The notes beneath the pieces were generated by a model, which worked only from the letters and a program-made list of their open reading frames with translations, searched no databases and was not told the DNA's origin. Shown in pieces: positions 35,266 to 43,635 of a stretch of 64,000 bases of DNA. The first letter of the stretch is position 1; every line of letters begins with the position of its first letter. Made by a program: the position numbers and the translations under genes. Origin of the DNA: Aliterella atlantica CENA595 (lineage in GTDB: Bacteria; Cyanobacteriota; Cyanobacteriia; Cyanobacteriales; Chroococcidiopsidaceae); the NCBI RefSeq assembly GCF_000952155.1, contig NZ_JYON01000003.1, positions 227,565 to 291,564 of the forward strand, written 5' to 3'.

Positions 35266-36285
35266 ATGACCATTGCTTCAAGTTCCTCGCCAACAACGTC
35301 AACTGCATTGCCTCCTACTGATGCTAAAGATCGAGTCAGACAGCTAATGCAAGGGCTGCAAGATGAAATTTGTCAAGCCCTAGAACAGCTTGATGGAGTA
35401 AGTTTGTTTCGTCAAGACTCTTGGGATAGAGAAGAAGGCGGCGGCGGGCGATCGCGTGTAATGCGTGATGGCGGTATATTTGAACAAGGTGGAGTAGGCT
35501 TTTCTGAGGTCTGGGGTTCGCATTTGCCACCGTCAATTTTGGCGCAACGCCCTGATGCTAAAGGACATAAATGGTTTGCTACAGGTACATCAATGGTCTT
35601 GCACCCGCGCAATCCTTACATACCTACAGTTCACCTCAATTATCGTTATTTTGAAGCTGGTCCTGTTTGGTGGTTTGGTGGCGGGATAGATTTAACGCCT
35701 TATTATCCTTTTAGGGAGGATGTCGTCCACTTTCATTCCACCATGAAACAGGCAGCAGATGCCCATAACCCTGAATATTACCCAACATTTAAGCGTTGGT
35801 GCGATGAATACTTCTATTTAAAGCACCGCCAAGAAACTCGCGGCGTAGGCGGTATATTCTTCGATTATCAAGACGGACAAGGAGAATTATATCGCGGTCC
35901 AGACCCAGAAGGTCCGGCAGCCAATTACAGCAAGCAAGTTGGCGTACCTGCACAGCGCAATTGGGAAGAATTGTTTGTATTTGCCCGTGACTGCGGTAAA
36001 GCCTTTTTGCCAGCTTATACACCAATTGTAGAACGCCGCAAAAACATGGAATATGGCGATCGCGAACGCAATTTCCAATTATATCGGCGGGGACGTTACG
36101 TAGAATTTAACTTAGTCTACGACCGAGGCACAATTTTCGGGCTGCAAACCAACGGACGCACCGAGTCGATTTTGATGTCTTTACCGCCGTTAGTACGTTG
36201 GGAATACGGCTATCAGCCAGAACCGAATACACCTGAAGCCGAACTGTACGAAACCTACTTAAAGCCTCAAGATTGGCTTAAGTAG
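35266..36285 (+). CDS. hemF: Oxygen-dependent coproporphyrinogen III oxidase
   Basis: A 339-residue cytoplasmic enzyme of haem and chlorophyll synthesis that converts coproporphyrinogen III to protoporphyrinogen IX using O2. Family signatures are visible: [63 protein letters not shown] and [20 protein letters not shown]. Length is normal. The coding region is separated from its neighbour DUF2499 by a repeat-rich gap. It is likely the main, aerobic coproporphyrinogen oxidase; HemN-type genes would be elsewhere. Confidence 0.97.
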   Translation: MTIASSSSPTTSTALPPTDAKDRVRQLMQGLQDEICQALEQLDGVSLFRQDSWDREEGGGGRSRVMRDGGIFEQGGVGFSEVWGSHLPPSILAQRPDAKGHKWFATGTSMVLHPRNPYIPTVHLNYRYFEAGPVWWFGGGIDLTPYYPFREDVVHFHSTMKQAADAHNPEYYPTFKRWCDEYFYLKHRQETRGVGGIFFDYQDGQGELYRGPDPEGPAANYSKQVGVPAQRNWEELFVFARDCGKAFLPAYTPIVERRKNMEYGDRERNFQLYRRGRYVEFNLVYDRGTIFGLQTNGRTESILMSLPPLVRWEYGYQPEPNTPEAELYETYLKPQDWLK

Positions 36286-36294
36286 ATAACTTAG

Positions 36295-36385
36295 ACAAGG
36301 AAGACAAGGGGGACAAGGAAGACAATATGTAAGTTTATTGTTTTCTCCCTCTGCTCCCCTGCTCCCCCTGCTCCCCCTCTCTCCC
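36295..36385. repeat. Two adjoining simple repeats: GACAAGGAA units and C-rich units
   Basis: At 36295-36325 the nonamer GACAAGGAA/GACAAGGGG recurs about four times. At 36343-36385 lies CTCCCCCTG-type sequence, the reverse complement of the G-rich repeat found at 26876-26914 and 58604-58653. It ends directly before the DUF2499 start codon. Confidence 0.7.
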
Positions 36386-36730
36386 ATGCACGCTCTATCA
36401 ATTCCTACTTGGATTATTCACGTTTCTAGCGTTATTGAGTGGATTAGCGCTATTTGGTTGATTTGGATGTATGGCGAAGTGACGCGCGAAAAATCTTGGT
36501 TTGCGCTATCTTTTGCTATGCTGCCTGCATTAATTAGTGCTATGTGCGCTTGTACTTGGCACTTTTTTGATAATGCTGAATCTTTGGAATGGGTGGTGAC
36601 ACTGCAAGCAGCGTTAACGTTGGTTGGTAACTTTACGCTTTTAGCAGCGGCGTGGTGGATTTGGCGGGCGACTAAATCTAACCAAGCTGCTAATGCTCAA
36701 ATTAGCAATAATTCTTCTAAAATAGGGTAA
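36386..36730 (+). CDS. DUF2499 domain protein (Ycf49-like)
   Basis: A 114-residue membrane protein, conserved in cyanobacteria and plastid lineages as DUF2499 (Ycf49). It has three hydrophobic segments and the motif IPTWIIHVSSVIEWISAIWL near the N-terminus. The start is placed at the ATG 36386 (MHALSIPTW); a longer frame would translate the C-rich repeat and is unlikely. The stop TAA overlaps the ATG of the DUF3593 gene by one base, a coupling often seen for this pair. Function unknown, thought to be thylakoid-related. Confidence 0.85.
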   Translation: MHALSIPTWIIHVSSVIEWISAIWLIWMYGEVTREKSWFALSFAMLPALISAMCACTWHFFDNAESLEWVVTLQAALTLVGNFTLLAAAWWIWRATKSNQAANAQISNNSSKIG

Positions 36731-37020
36731 TGATTTCCAAAGAAGCTCTTTTTGCTTTATCTTTATTTCCCTATCTAGGTTTTTTGTGGTTTCTCAGCCG
36801 CGTAAAACCTATGCCTCGTTTAGCCCTAATTGGGTTTTATGGCACTCTAGTTTTTGTTGCTGTTACTATTCCTGCTGGGATTTACGCTCAAGTTCATTAT
36901 CACGAGGCTTTAGCTAATGTAGATTGGCTGCATGGTTCAGCAGAACTGTTTTTAACGCTATCTAATATATTAATTGCCCTTGGCTTTAGGCAAGCTGTCA
37001 AAGCTCGTAGAGCAGGGTAG
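36730..37020 (+). CDS. DUF3593 domain protein
   Basis: A 96-residue integral membrane protein with three hydrophobic segments (ALFALSLFPYLGFLWFLSRV; FYGTLVFVAVTIPAGIYA; SAELFLTLSNILIALGF). It belongs to DUF3593, which is restricted to cyanobacteria and plastid-bearing organisms. It overlaps the DUF2499 stop by one base, so translation of the two is coupled and the products probably act together. Function unknown. Confidence 0.85.
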   Translation: MISKEALFALSLFPYLGFLWFLSRVKPMPRLALIGFYGTLVFVAVTIPAGIYAQVHYHEALANVDWLHGSAELFLTLSNILIALGFRQAVKARRAG

Positions 37021-37069
37021 AAGGACACTTTTTTAGTTCTTTTTCCCTGCTTGGTTGCTCAAACTAAGG

Positions 37070-38047
37070 CTAAACTGCGACTGGTATGCGATCGCGATTG
37101 TGCGCCTCTGTAAAGTCTATTATTGGTCCTTTAGGGACAATTCTTGTTGGGTTAACGTTGGGATGGCTGCGGTAATAATGCCGTTTGATATGGTCTAAGT
37201 TACAGGTTTCTTGGACTCCACTGTATTGGTACAAGTCTTTGAGGTAGTTCCACAAGTTGGGATAATCTACAATCCGGCGCAAATTGCATTTGAAATGTAC
37301 GTAATATACAGCGTCGAAGCGCAACAAAGTGGTAAACATAAACCAATCTGCTTCGGTAATGCGATCGCCGCATAAGTACCTTTGCTTTGCGAGTACGCCT
37401 TCCCAATGGTCAAGTGCTGCAAATAGTTCTGTTACTGCTTCATCATAAGCAGATTGGGTAGTAGCAAAACCAGCGCGATAAACGCCGTTATTGATTGGCT
37501 GATAAATAGCATCGCCAGTTTCATCAATAACTGTCTGCAAGTTTTCAGGATAGAAGTTGACTTTGTTCTTTGCATAAGCATCAAACTGGGTGTCAAACAT
37601 CCTGACAATTTCACGAGATTCATTATTGACAATTGTGCCTGTTTGTTTGTCCCAAAGTACCGGAACTGTTACCCGTCCGCTATAGTTAGGGTCGGCTTTA
37701 AGATACACTTGCCATAGATAATTAGTATGGTTGACGGTATCGGCAATAGTACCAGGTTCAGTCTCAGAAAATTCCCAGCTATTTTGGTCAATTTCTGCTG
37801 CAACTACTGATAGACCAACTACATCTTCTAACCCCTTTAAACGGCGCGTTAGGGCGGTGCGGTGCGCCCAAGGACAAGCCCAAGATATGTATAGGTGGTA
37901 ACGTCCAGGTTCGGCTTTGAAGCCGCTAGAACCATCAGCAGTAATTTTGTCGCGGAAAGTAGTAGAAGGGCGAACAAATTTACCTTGTTCGTCTTCTTGA
38001 TCCCGCCTGGGAATCCATTTTCCATCTTTAAGGATACCTAAACCCAT
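37070..38047 (-). CDS. Glutathionyl-hydroquinone reductase (GST Xi class, YqjG/ECM4)
   Basis: A 325-residue glutathione-S-transferase relative. The catalytic Cys is C58 in SWACPWAHRT, and the family tail GPIIDFTEAHNRDRIP, together with YLCGDRITEADWFMFTTLLRFDAVYYVHFK, identifies the Xi class. These enzymes remove glutathione from glutathionyl-hydroquinones and may recycle quinones damaged by photooxidation. Single gene; the flanking 38048-38186 gap has nothing notable. Confidence 0.93.
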   Translation of the reverse strand: MGLGILKDGKWIPRRDQEDEQGKFVRPSTTFRDKITADGSSGFKAEPGRYHLYISWACPWAHRTALTRRLKGLEDVVGLSVVAAEIDQNSWEFSETEPGTIADTVNHTNYLWQVYLKADPNYSGRVTVPVLWDKQTGTIVNNESREIVRMFDTQFDAYAKNKVNFYPENLQTVIDETGDAIYQPINNGVYRAGFATTQSAYDEAVTELFAALDHWEGVLAKQRYLCGDRITEADWFMFTTLLRFDAVYYVHFKCNLRRIVDYPNLWNYLKDLYQYSGVQETCNLDHIKRHYYRSHPNVNPTRIVPKGPIIDFTEAHNRDRIPVAV

Positions 38048-38186
38048 AATTGACCCCTATAATTACCAAAATTAATCTATATCCAGGCTTTTTAGCTAAA
38101 TTCCTCGGATATAGCCCCTAATTTCTAATAGGAGCGAATTATGGCTTGAATGTCATCACTCTTAAGGCTAATGCATCAATATTAAA

Positions 38187-38477
38187 TTATTCTGCATTGA
38201 GGATTTTGGGGACTCTAAAAAATTCGTCTTCTCGGTTAGGAGCGCTATTGAGCAGGGCTTCAGTATCGCTGTATGGATGCAGTTCATCGCTTCTAGTTAC
38301 GTTGCTGACATCAATTGCTCGTGTTGTCGGCGGTACATCGGTAACATCAAGTTCGCTCAGTTGTTCAAAATAATCTAAGATACTGCCCAACTGAGTAGTA
38401 AATTTTTCTTCTTCTTCCGGCGTTAGTTCCAAACGGGCGAGTAAGGCAACTTTACGGACTTGTTCGCGATCGATCAT
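38187..38477 (-). CDS. gatC: Asp/Glu-tRNA(Asn/Gln) amidotransferase subunit C
   Basis: A 96-residue subunit of the GatCAB amidotransferase, which makes Gln-tRNA(Gln) and/or Asn-tRNA(Asn) from misacylated precursors. It begins [26 protein letters not shown] and includes [21 protein letters not shown], both typical. It lies downstream of ycf3 on the same strand, with a strong intercistronic hairpin in the 65-bp gap. Confidence 0.95.
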   Translation of the reverse strand: MIDREQVRKVALLARLELTPEEEEKFTTQLGSILDYFEQLSELDVTDVPPTTRAIDVSNVTRSDELHPYSDTEALLNSAPNREDEFFRVPKILNAE

Positions 38478-38501
38478 AAAAGTAGAAATTTAAGAGTGTG
38501 T

Positions 38502-38535
38502 GCGGTGGGTTTTAGCATCCTACCAAACCCACCGC
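38502..38535. repeat. 11-bp hairpin between ycf3 and gatC
   Basis: GCGGTGGGTTT (38502-38512) pairs exactly with 38525-38535 across a 12-base loop. No T-run follows on the minus strand, so it may be a read-through or processing hairpin, or a dispersed palindromic repeat, rather than a strict terminator. Confidence 0.6.
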
Positions 38536-38542
38536 CAAGCAG

Positions 38543-39064
38543 CTAGAAATATATATCTATATTCGAGCGGCCTGTGGTTTTCAGCCAGTTTTGGGCTTCG
38601 AGGTAGTTGTTAGGAGCCATTCTAATTGCTCTTAGCCAATACTCAGCCGCTTTGTCATAATACCCTTCAGCGCCGTCAGCATCTCCGGCGGCTTTAGCTT
38701 GTTCGCCTTGATAGTGGTAAATTACGGCAATATTATTCAAAGCTTGGGGCAATCGTGGGTTAGATTCTAAAGCTTGCTCGTAGTGTTCTATAGCTTTATC
38801 ATGTTCGCCATTGCTAGCAAAAATTAGTCCCATATTGTAGAGGATATAACTGCGATCGTTGGGATCTTCCTCTAACTCCAAAGCTTCGTTGTAATTGTCT
38901 AAAGCTTCGGCGTATTCGCCATCTGCTTGTGCTGACATTCCATCGCGGTAATAAACGAACGCTTCTTTAGCTTTTTTGTTGGTAGGCAAAATCTTTAAGA
39001 TGATGTCTGCCATTACTGTAAAAGACTTGTCAATAAAATTATCGTTGCGCTGAGTTCTAGGCAT
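38543..39064 (-). CDS. ycf3: Photosystem I assembly protein Ycf3
   Basis: A 173-residue TPR protein that acts as a chaperone for PsaA/PsaB assembly at the thylakoid membrane. It starts [20 protein letters not shown], then carries three TPR units ([60 protein letters not shown]), closing with [15 protein letters not shown], all standard for Ycf3. The gene precedes gatC on the minus strand. Confidence 0.96.
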   Translation of the reverse strand: MPRTQRNDNFIDKSFTVMADIILKILPTNKKAKEAFVYYRDGMSAQADGEYAEALDNYNEALELEEDPNDRSYILYNMGLIFASNGEHDKAIEHYEQALESNPRLPQALNNIAVIYHYQGEQAKAAGDADGAEGYYDKAAEYWLRAIRMAPNNYLEAQNWLKTTGRSNIDIYF

Positions 39065-39414
39065 ATCTGTGTCTTATGATATTTCTGCTAATGGCTGAAG
39101 TTTAAATTATTTTGTCGCTTCTCAACGACCATTGTATTAATTATCAAGTATTGCAGCGATCGCTCCTGCACCTAGCCAGTCACTCTAACCAAAACTTTAC
39201 CTCAATCATCTCCGAATATGTAACTTTTTGTGACACTATAACAACAGTACATTGACGTTAAATATTACGTATGCGAAGCGTTACTTTAGAAATGTGGCAA
39301 TGGAAGGTACGACAAACAGTTTCCAAAAGCTAATAGATGTAGATAAGTTCTAGCTTTTGCGATAGTAACCATCATTGCGACGACAGACTTTATAACAGAT
39401 GGTTAGACAGAATT
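39065..39414. promoter_or_regulatory. Long leader region of the outer-membrane barrel gene with a 9-bp hairpin
   Basis: 350 bp between divergent genes. CAAAAGCTA (39324-39332) pairs exactly with TAGCTTTTG (39351-39359) over an 18-base loop, 56 bp before the ATG at 39415. The wide spacing to a gene for an abundant outer-membrane-type protein suggests a long regulated 5' UTR. No convincing -10/-35 pair was found. Confidence 0.4.
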
Positions 39415-39957
39415 ATGAAACGCCTATTTCCAAGTGTGCTTGCCCTTTCTACTGTAGTTGCTCCTGTAATGCTCTTTGCTGGGAATGCTTCTGCTCAAAC
39501 TGTTAGTCAACAGCCGACAGGTACTAACGCTAGCTATCTAGGTGCTGGTATTTCTGCTGGCGTTACTGATGGTGGTAGCCCAAGATACAATGATGACGCG
39601 CAATTTGGCGGCAACGTCCAAGGACGTTATGCTATCCCCAACACACCAATTTCAGCTAGAGGAGCGCTGTTATTTGGTGGCGAGACAGTCTCAGTTATCC
39701 CATCGCTATCTTACGACGTGCCTGTGAGCAACAATACCAACGTTTATCTGGGTGCTGGTTACTCTTTTGTTGGCAAAGATGGTCAATCCACTCCTTTAGG
39801 TAATAAGGATGCGGTTGTCTTGTCTACAGGTGTTGAATCTCAAGTCACTGACCAAGTTGTGCTTTACGGTGATGTGAAGTTAGGACTAGATGCCTACGAA
39901 GATAGTTCGGCTGCTGCTACTAGCCTTCAATTAGGTGCTGCTTACCGATTTAACTAA
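39415..39957 (+). CDS. Outer-membrane beta-barrel protein
   Basis: A 180-residue exported protein. The signal peptide is residues 1-27 (LALSTVVAPVMLFAGNASA, then Q). The mature part alternates polar and hydrophobic residues in strands such as NASYLGAGISAGV, VYLGAGYSFV and SLQLGAAYRFN, and the protein ends in Phe-Asn, close to the terminal aromatic rule for outer-membrane barrels. About eight strands fit the length, as in an OmpA/OmpX-like barrel. It has a perfect terminator 15 bp after the stop. Function unknown. Confidence 0.8.
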   Translation: MKRLFPSVLALSTVVAPVMLFAGNASAQTVSQQPTGTNASYLGAGISAGVTDGGSPRYNDDAQFGGNVQGRYAIPNTPISARGALLFGGETVSVIPSLSYDVPVSNNTNVYLGAGYSFVGKDGQSTPLGNKDAVVLSTGVESQVTDQVVLYGDVKLGLDAYEDSSAAATSLQLGAAYRFN

Positions 39958-39971
39958 CTTGAATTAGATTT

Positions 39972-40003
39972 AGAGGCGGTGCGATCGCACCGCCTCTTTT
40001 TTT
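39972..40003 (+). terminator. Intrinsic terminator of the barrel gene built on a HIP1 site
   Basis: A 26-bp perfect palindrome (39972-39997) has the HIP1 octamer GCGATCGC at its centre (39981-39988), so the stem is 11 bp with a GATC loop, followed by seven T (39997-40003). It also nearly touches the stop of the convergent LuxR gene at 40005. Confidence 0.9.
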
Positions 40004-40004
40004 G

Positions 40005-40724
40005 TCAAAAATTGCTGTAAGAATCTCTTTGCGCCCAAAGTTGTCCCACCATTTCCGCACGAGATGAAACATCAAGTTTGCGAAACATCCTTTTTAGCGC
40101 TTGCTTGACAGAATTTTCAGTAATCCAAAGTTCAGCGCCAATTTCGGCATTAGTAAACCCTTGAGCAACCAATTGGGCAATTTGGACTTCACGAGGCGTA
40201 AGGCGCAGTAGATCGTGTTTAAAGAGGCTAGGAGATTGATGAGAGCTTGCTTGCTGATGCGATCGCTTAATTGCTGCCCATGTAGATATATGCAAGCACA
40301 AAGCGCTTAAATCGGTCAGGTTTCGCCAATCAAAAGCTGACATTCCCTGGCTGCGAGTAACACCAACTATACCGATCAATTGCCCGTAGCTAACGATTGG
40401 TCCTGCCATTACGTGCCAATGATCGGCACGCGGACAAATTAACTGCCATACTTTAGGCGATGTTACCAAAGATTCGCACACAGGGGCGTGATGCTCTACT
40501 AAATAGCGGGCGATAGGATTGCGCTCGATAGATAAGGCAACATCTAGAATTTTTCTGAGCTTACTATCGGTTAAATCAAATTGGTCAAAGAAACACAACC
40601 CGCAGCGCGTAGCAGAAAAATACTCGCTCATACCTACTGCTAGTAATTGCGATCGCAATTCTTGCTCGTTTTTTGCCTTAGAAATTGCCTCAATCGCCGC
40701 TTGTAAAAAGTTCGCCATACGCAA
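40005..40724 (-). CDS. LuxR-family transcriptional regulator (GAF-like + HTH)
   Basis: A 239-residue regulator. Residues about 10-155 resemble a GAF sensor (RCGLCFFDQF...HVMAGPIVSYGQLIGIVGVTR), and residues about 172-235 form a LuxR/NarL HTH (LTPREVQIAQLVAQGFTNAE, then IGAELWITENSVKQALKRMF). The sensor binds an unknown signal, perhaps a small molecule or quinone. No receiver domain is present, so it is a one-component regulator. It lies alone with its own promoter region on the right (40725-40848). Confidence 0.88.
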   Translation of the reverse strand: MRMANFLQAAIEAISKAKNEQELRSQLLAVGMSEYFSATRCGLCFFDQFDLTDSKLRKILDVALSIERNPIARYLVEHHAPVCESLVTSPKVWQLICPRADHWHVMAGPIVSYGQLIGIVGVTRSQGMSAFDWRNLTDLSALCLHISTWAAIKRSHQQASSHQSPSLFKHDLLRLTPREVQIAQLVAQGFTNAEIGAELWITENSVKQALKRMFRKLDVSSRAEMVGQLWAQRDSYSNF

Positions 40725-40848
40725 AGTGTACTCGTTCGAGGACTAGGCTCAGTTAGGCAACCAGCTTATTTTAATTTTATGCGCGATCGCAGATAAAGCC
40801 CCAAGCTAAAAGCGGCGCTAGCTAACTACAAGCTTGAGCAGAAAATAT

Positions 40849-41670
40849 ATGCATGAAATTGTTGTTGATACCCAATGGCTAAACGAGCGGCTAAACGATC
40901 CTAATGTGCGCGTGGTTGAAGTTGATACCAGCCCAGAAACATTTAAAAACGCTCATATTCCTGGTGCTGTTTTCTGGAACACTTTTACCGATTTATTATT
41001 ACCCGATTTGCAAATGAATCTCGATCCAACAGCTATGGCTCGACTTTTCGAGCGTTCTGGGATTACTAACGATACAACTGTGATTGCTTACGGTAGTTAT
41101 CCTGGTACTGGTGCATGGATTTTGTGGCTGTTGAAAGCACTAGGACATCCTCACGTGCGCGTACTCAATGGCGGACATCAAAAATGGCTGGCAGAAAATC
41201 GCCCGATAAGTGCAGATTTAGCACAGTATGCTCCCACCCAGTACCACGTTCAAGCTCTCGATTCTAGTATGCGAATTTCTCAGCCAGAAGTTCGAGCAGC
41301 GATCGCTCAAAAAGAGAGCGTGTTATTAGATGTGCGTACGTCTCAAGAATATCGCGGTGAATACTTTTTGCTTAAACCGCCAGAACCAACAGAAAGATCA
41401 GGACATATTCCTGGTGCTGTGCATATAGAGCATTTACAGACTTTGAACGCGGATGGAACTTTTAAATCGCTCCAGCAATTGCAAGAACTATATAACAGTC
41501 ATGGAGTTACTGCGGATAAAGAGATTATTCCCTATTGTGCTATTGGTGCGAGAGCAGGATATATATGGTTTGTACTGAAGTATTTGCTAGGTTATCCCCA
41601 TGTTAGAAACTACGATGGTTCGTGGAATCAATGGAGTCGAATTGCTGATGCACCAGTAGAGAAATCTTAA
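40849..41670 (+). CDS. Sulfurtransferase (tandem rhodanese)
   Basis: A 273-residue thiosulfate/3-mercaptopyruvate sulfurtransferase with two rhodanese domains (about 5-125 inactive, 145-265 active). The catalytic loop is CAIGARAG, with the persulfide Cys. The standard motif is CRxGxR(S/A), so the second residue is Ala rather than Arg and preference for thiosulfate may differ. AHIPGAVFW and [11 protein letters not shown] mark the two CH2A motifs. The start is the ATG at 40849 ([12 protein letters not shown]); a TTG at 40834 is possible. It overlaps the convergent uppS gene by 4 bp. Confidence 0.9.
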   Translation: MHEIVVDTQWLNERLNDPNVRVVEVDTSPETFKNAHIPGAVFWNTFTDLLLPDLQMNLDPTAMARLFERSGITNDTTVIAYGSYPGTGAWILWLLKALGHPHVRVLNGGHQKWLAENRPISADLAQYAPTQYHVQALDSSMRISQPEVRAAIAQKESVLLDVRTSQEYRGEYFLLKPPEPTERSGHIPGAVHIEHLQTLNADGTFKSLQQLQELYNSHGVTADKEIIPYCAIGARAGYIWFVLKYLLGYPHVRNYDGSWNQWSRIADAPVEKS

Positions 41671-42419
41671 GCAGAAGCAGCAATTTGACCAAAACGGCGA
41701 TCGCGCTTCTGATACGCTAATAAAGCTTGATGAAAGGCAGCGCGGTCAAAATCAGGAAATAACAAATTAGTAAAATACATCTCTGTATAAGCTAATTGCC
41801 AGAGTAAGAAATTGCTCAGACGCATTTCGCCACTGGTGCGAATGAGCAAATCTGGATCGGGAGTATTTGCCGTGTAAAGATGTTGTGCAATCAGGTTTTC
41901 ACTAATTTCCTCTAAGCTCAATTGTTCTTGTTGAACTTTACTTGCTATTTGATGGCAAACTCTAGTAATTTCGTTACGGCTGCCATAGTTGACGGCAATA
42001 TTAAAGTCGATAGCTTGATTGTGCGCGGTTTCAACTAGCGATCGCCCGATCTGATTTTGCAAAGACTCAGGTAAAGCTGACAAATCCCCAATAAAAGATA
42101 GCCTAACTCCTTCTTTATGCATTTGGGCTAGTTCTTTCTTGAGCAACTTTTCAAACAGCATCAGCAAAAAATCTACTTCTGCAAATGGTCTTCGCCAGTT
42201 TTCAGTTGAAAATGCGTATACTGTTAGCGTCTTAATTCCCCAATCCTTGCAACAGCGCAATAGTTGTTTGAGCGCTCTTGCGCCTTGGCGATGTCCAGCA
42301 ACGCGCGGTAATCCTTGTTTAGTAGCCCAACGCCCGTTACCATCCATAATTACAGCTACGTGTTGAGGTAAGAATTGCGGGTCTAAATCGATTGGTAATG
42401 TGGAAAAATCGCCACTCAT
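41667..42419 (-). CDS. uppS: Isoprenyl transferase (undecaprenyl diphosphate synthase)
   Basis: A 250-residue cis-prenyltransferase that makes the C55 lipid carrier for wall and glycan synthesis. The motif [11 protein letters not shown] (catalytic D26) and [29 protein letters not shown] and [19 protein letters not shown] are all present. Length is normal. The ferritin-like gene lies 27 bp upstream on the same strand, so the pair is likely co-transcribed. Confidence 0.96.
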   Translation of the reverse strand: MSGDFSTLPIDLDPQFLPQHVAVIMDGNGRWATKQGLPRVAGHRQGARALKQLLRCCKDWGIKTLTVYAFSTENWRRPFAEVDFLLMLFEKLLKKELAQMHKEGVRLSFIGDLSALPESLQNQIGRSLVETAHNQAIDFNIAVNYGSRNEITRVCHQIASKVQQEQLSLEEISENLIAQHLYTANTPDPDLLIRTSGEMRLSNFLLWQLAYTEMYFTNLLFPDFDRAAFHQALLAYQKRDRRFGQIAASA

Positions 42420-42446
42420 ATAATTTAGTAGACTCTAGTAGTTCAA

Positions 42447-43436
42447 TTAGCGATTAGGTTTAGCAATGTTAGGTAACTGGTAACTGGTCACTGTCAAAGG
42501 TTCGCCGAACAGTGCTTGCAAGTATTCTGGGGTTAGGCTTTTGCTCCAACCCCAAAGACAATTGAGAATATAAATGCAGGTAAAGCTAAAAGTTGCTTTG
42601 TTAGTCAAAGACCAATTTTGCCAGTCCAACACCTCGCTCATGCGCTGCACAGTACCGAGCAAGCTACTACGGCTTTTGCTATATGTAGGACGCTGTTTGA
42701 GTAATGTACGTCCTATTTGCAGTAGTGAGTTTTCGGGAAAAGCCCAAATACCAAATCCCCAAAACTTGGTCATGTGGTTGATTTCATCTTTTACTAATTC
42801 TGCTAGAACTGCTTGCAATTGTCCGGTAGTATGCGCCATCAACCAGAGATAAAGACAGGTTGCGCCGTATTCAGTGGCGACACGGTGCAGTCCATGACGA
42901 TAAAGGTCTGTGTAAGGATTGCTTGAAGGCTGATATTGTCTGACAGCGCGTTGATTTGGTGCTACTTTTTTGCCTGTTAGTTGGGTGTAGATTTTTATCA
43001 AGGCTGGGGTATGTTGGCGTTCTTCTTTTTCCCACAAACCAATCTCTAATAAAGATCCATCTTCTGCAATACCGCCAACAAAACGGGCGAGTTGGGGGTG
43101 TAAGGTGTTTAAATATTGCCTGCTTGTTTGCGTATAGCCGCGAATTGGTGCTTCTGTATCTATCGAGCCTAAGATAATAGCTAGAAATACTTCTGGGTTG
43201 ATGCCAATAATTTGCTTTAGTTGAATAGACTGCCAATCGATCGCTTGCCAAGGTCGCGGCTGCGGGTTATCAAATTGGATGGGTAAATCTTGCAAGCGAT
43301 CGCCTAGTTCTTCTTTTGCTAGATAATGCTTGACTAAGAACTTAATGCGCTCTTGAATTTGCTTGTAGTTAGGATACTGGTAATTCTGACCTGCCAAATC
43401 TGGCGCAGATAGATGGAGTTGCAGCGTGTCTAGCAT
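42447..43436 (-). CDS. Ferritin-like (diiron) domain protein
   Basis: A 329-residue protein with a putative four-helix diiron centre. Helix motifs are EKEERQH (E..ERxH), VATEYGATCLYLWL and ELVKDEINHMTKFW (ExxH), as in ferritin-like or acyl-ACP desaturase-like enzymes. The N-terminal 100 residues and the C-terminal tail are not recognised. It may be a cyanobacterial oxygenase or desaturase relative; the substrate is unknown. The final residues (TVTSYQLP) are encoded by a CTGGTAA/CTGGTCA heptamer array, so the tail is repeat-derived. It is upstream of and probably co-transcribed with uppS. Confidence 0.7.
   Translation of the reverse strand: MLDTLQLHLSAPDLAGQNYQYPNYKQIQERIKFLVKHYLAKEELGDRLQDLPIQFDNPQPRPWQAIDWQSIQLKQIIGINPEVFLAIILGSIDTEAPIRGYTQTSRQYLNTLHPQLARFVGGIAEDGSLLEIGLWEKEERQHTPALIKIYTQLTGKKVAPNQRAVRQYQPSSNPYTDLYRHGLHRVATEYGATCLYLWLMAHTTGQLQAVLAELVKDEINHMTKFWGFGIWAFPENSLLQIGRTLLKQRPTYSKSRSSLLGTVQRMSEVLDWQNWSLTNKATFSFTCIYILNCLWGWSKSLTPEYLQALFGEPLTVTSYQLPNIAKPNR
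42472..42494. repeat. Heptamer array in the 3' end of the ferritin-like gene
   Basis: About three copies of GGTAACT/GGTCACT are read in frame on the minus strand as TVTSYQLP, 9 residues before the stop codon. Confidence 0.85.
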
Positions 43437-43635
43437 ATTTTTTAGGACTTGCTTCTATGCTTCACAGCCTATGAGATGTTAAAACTGCTTGTCAGTCGGT
43501 ATAAGTAGGCAGTTTTTCAGCTTAGAAGGTCGGAAAAGTCGGAATTTGAACGCGGCGTAAAGTAGAAGCCTCATTATCTGCTTGCAGCTAAGAAGTAGCA
43601 AGTTATACTTAAGATTGATTCGTACTTAGCTAACT

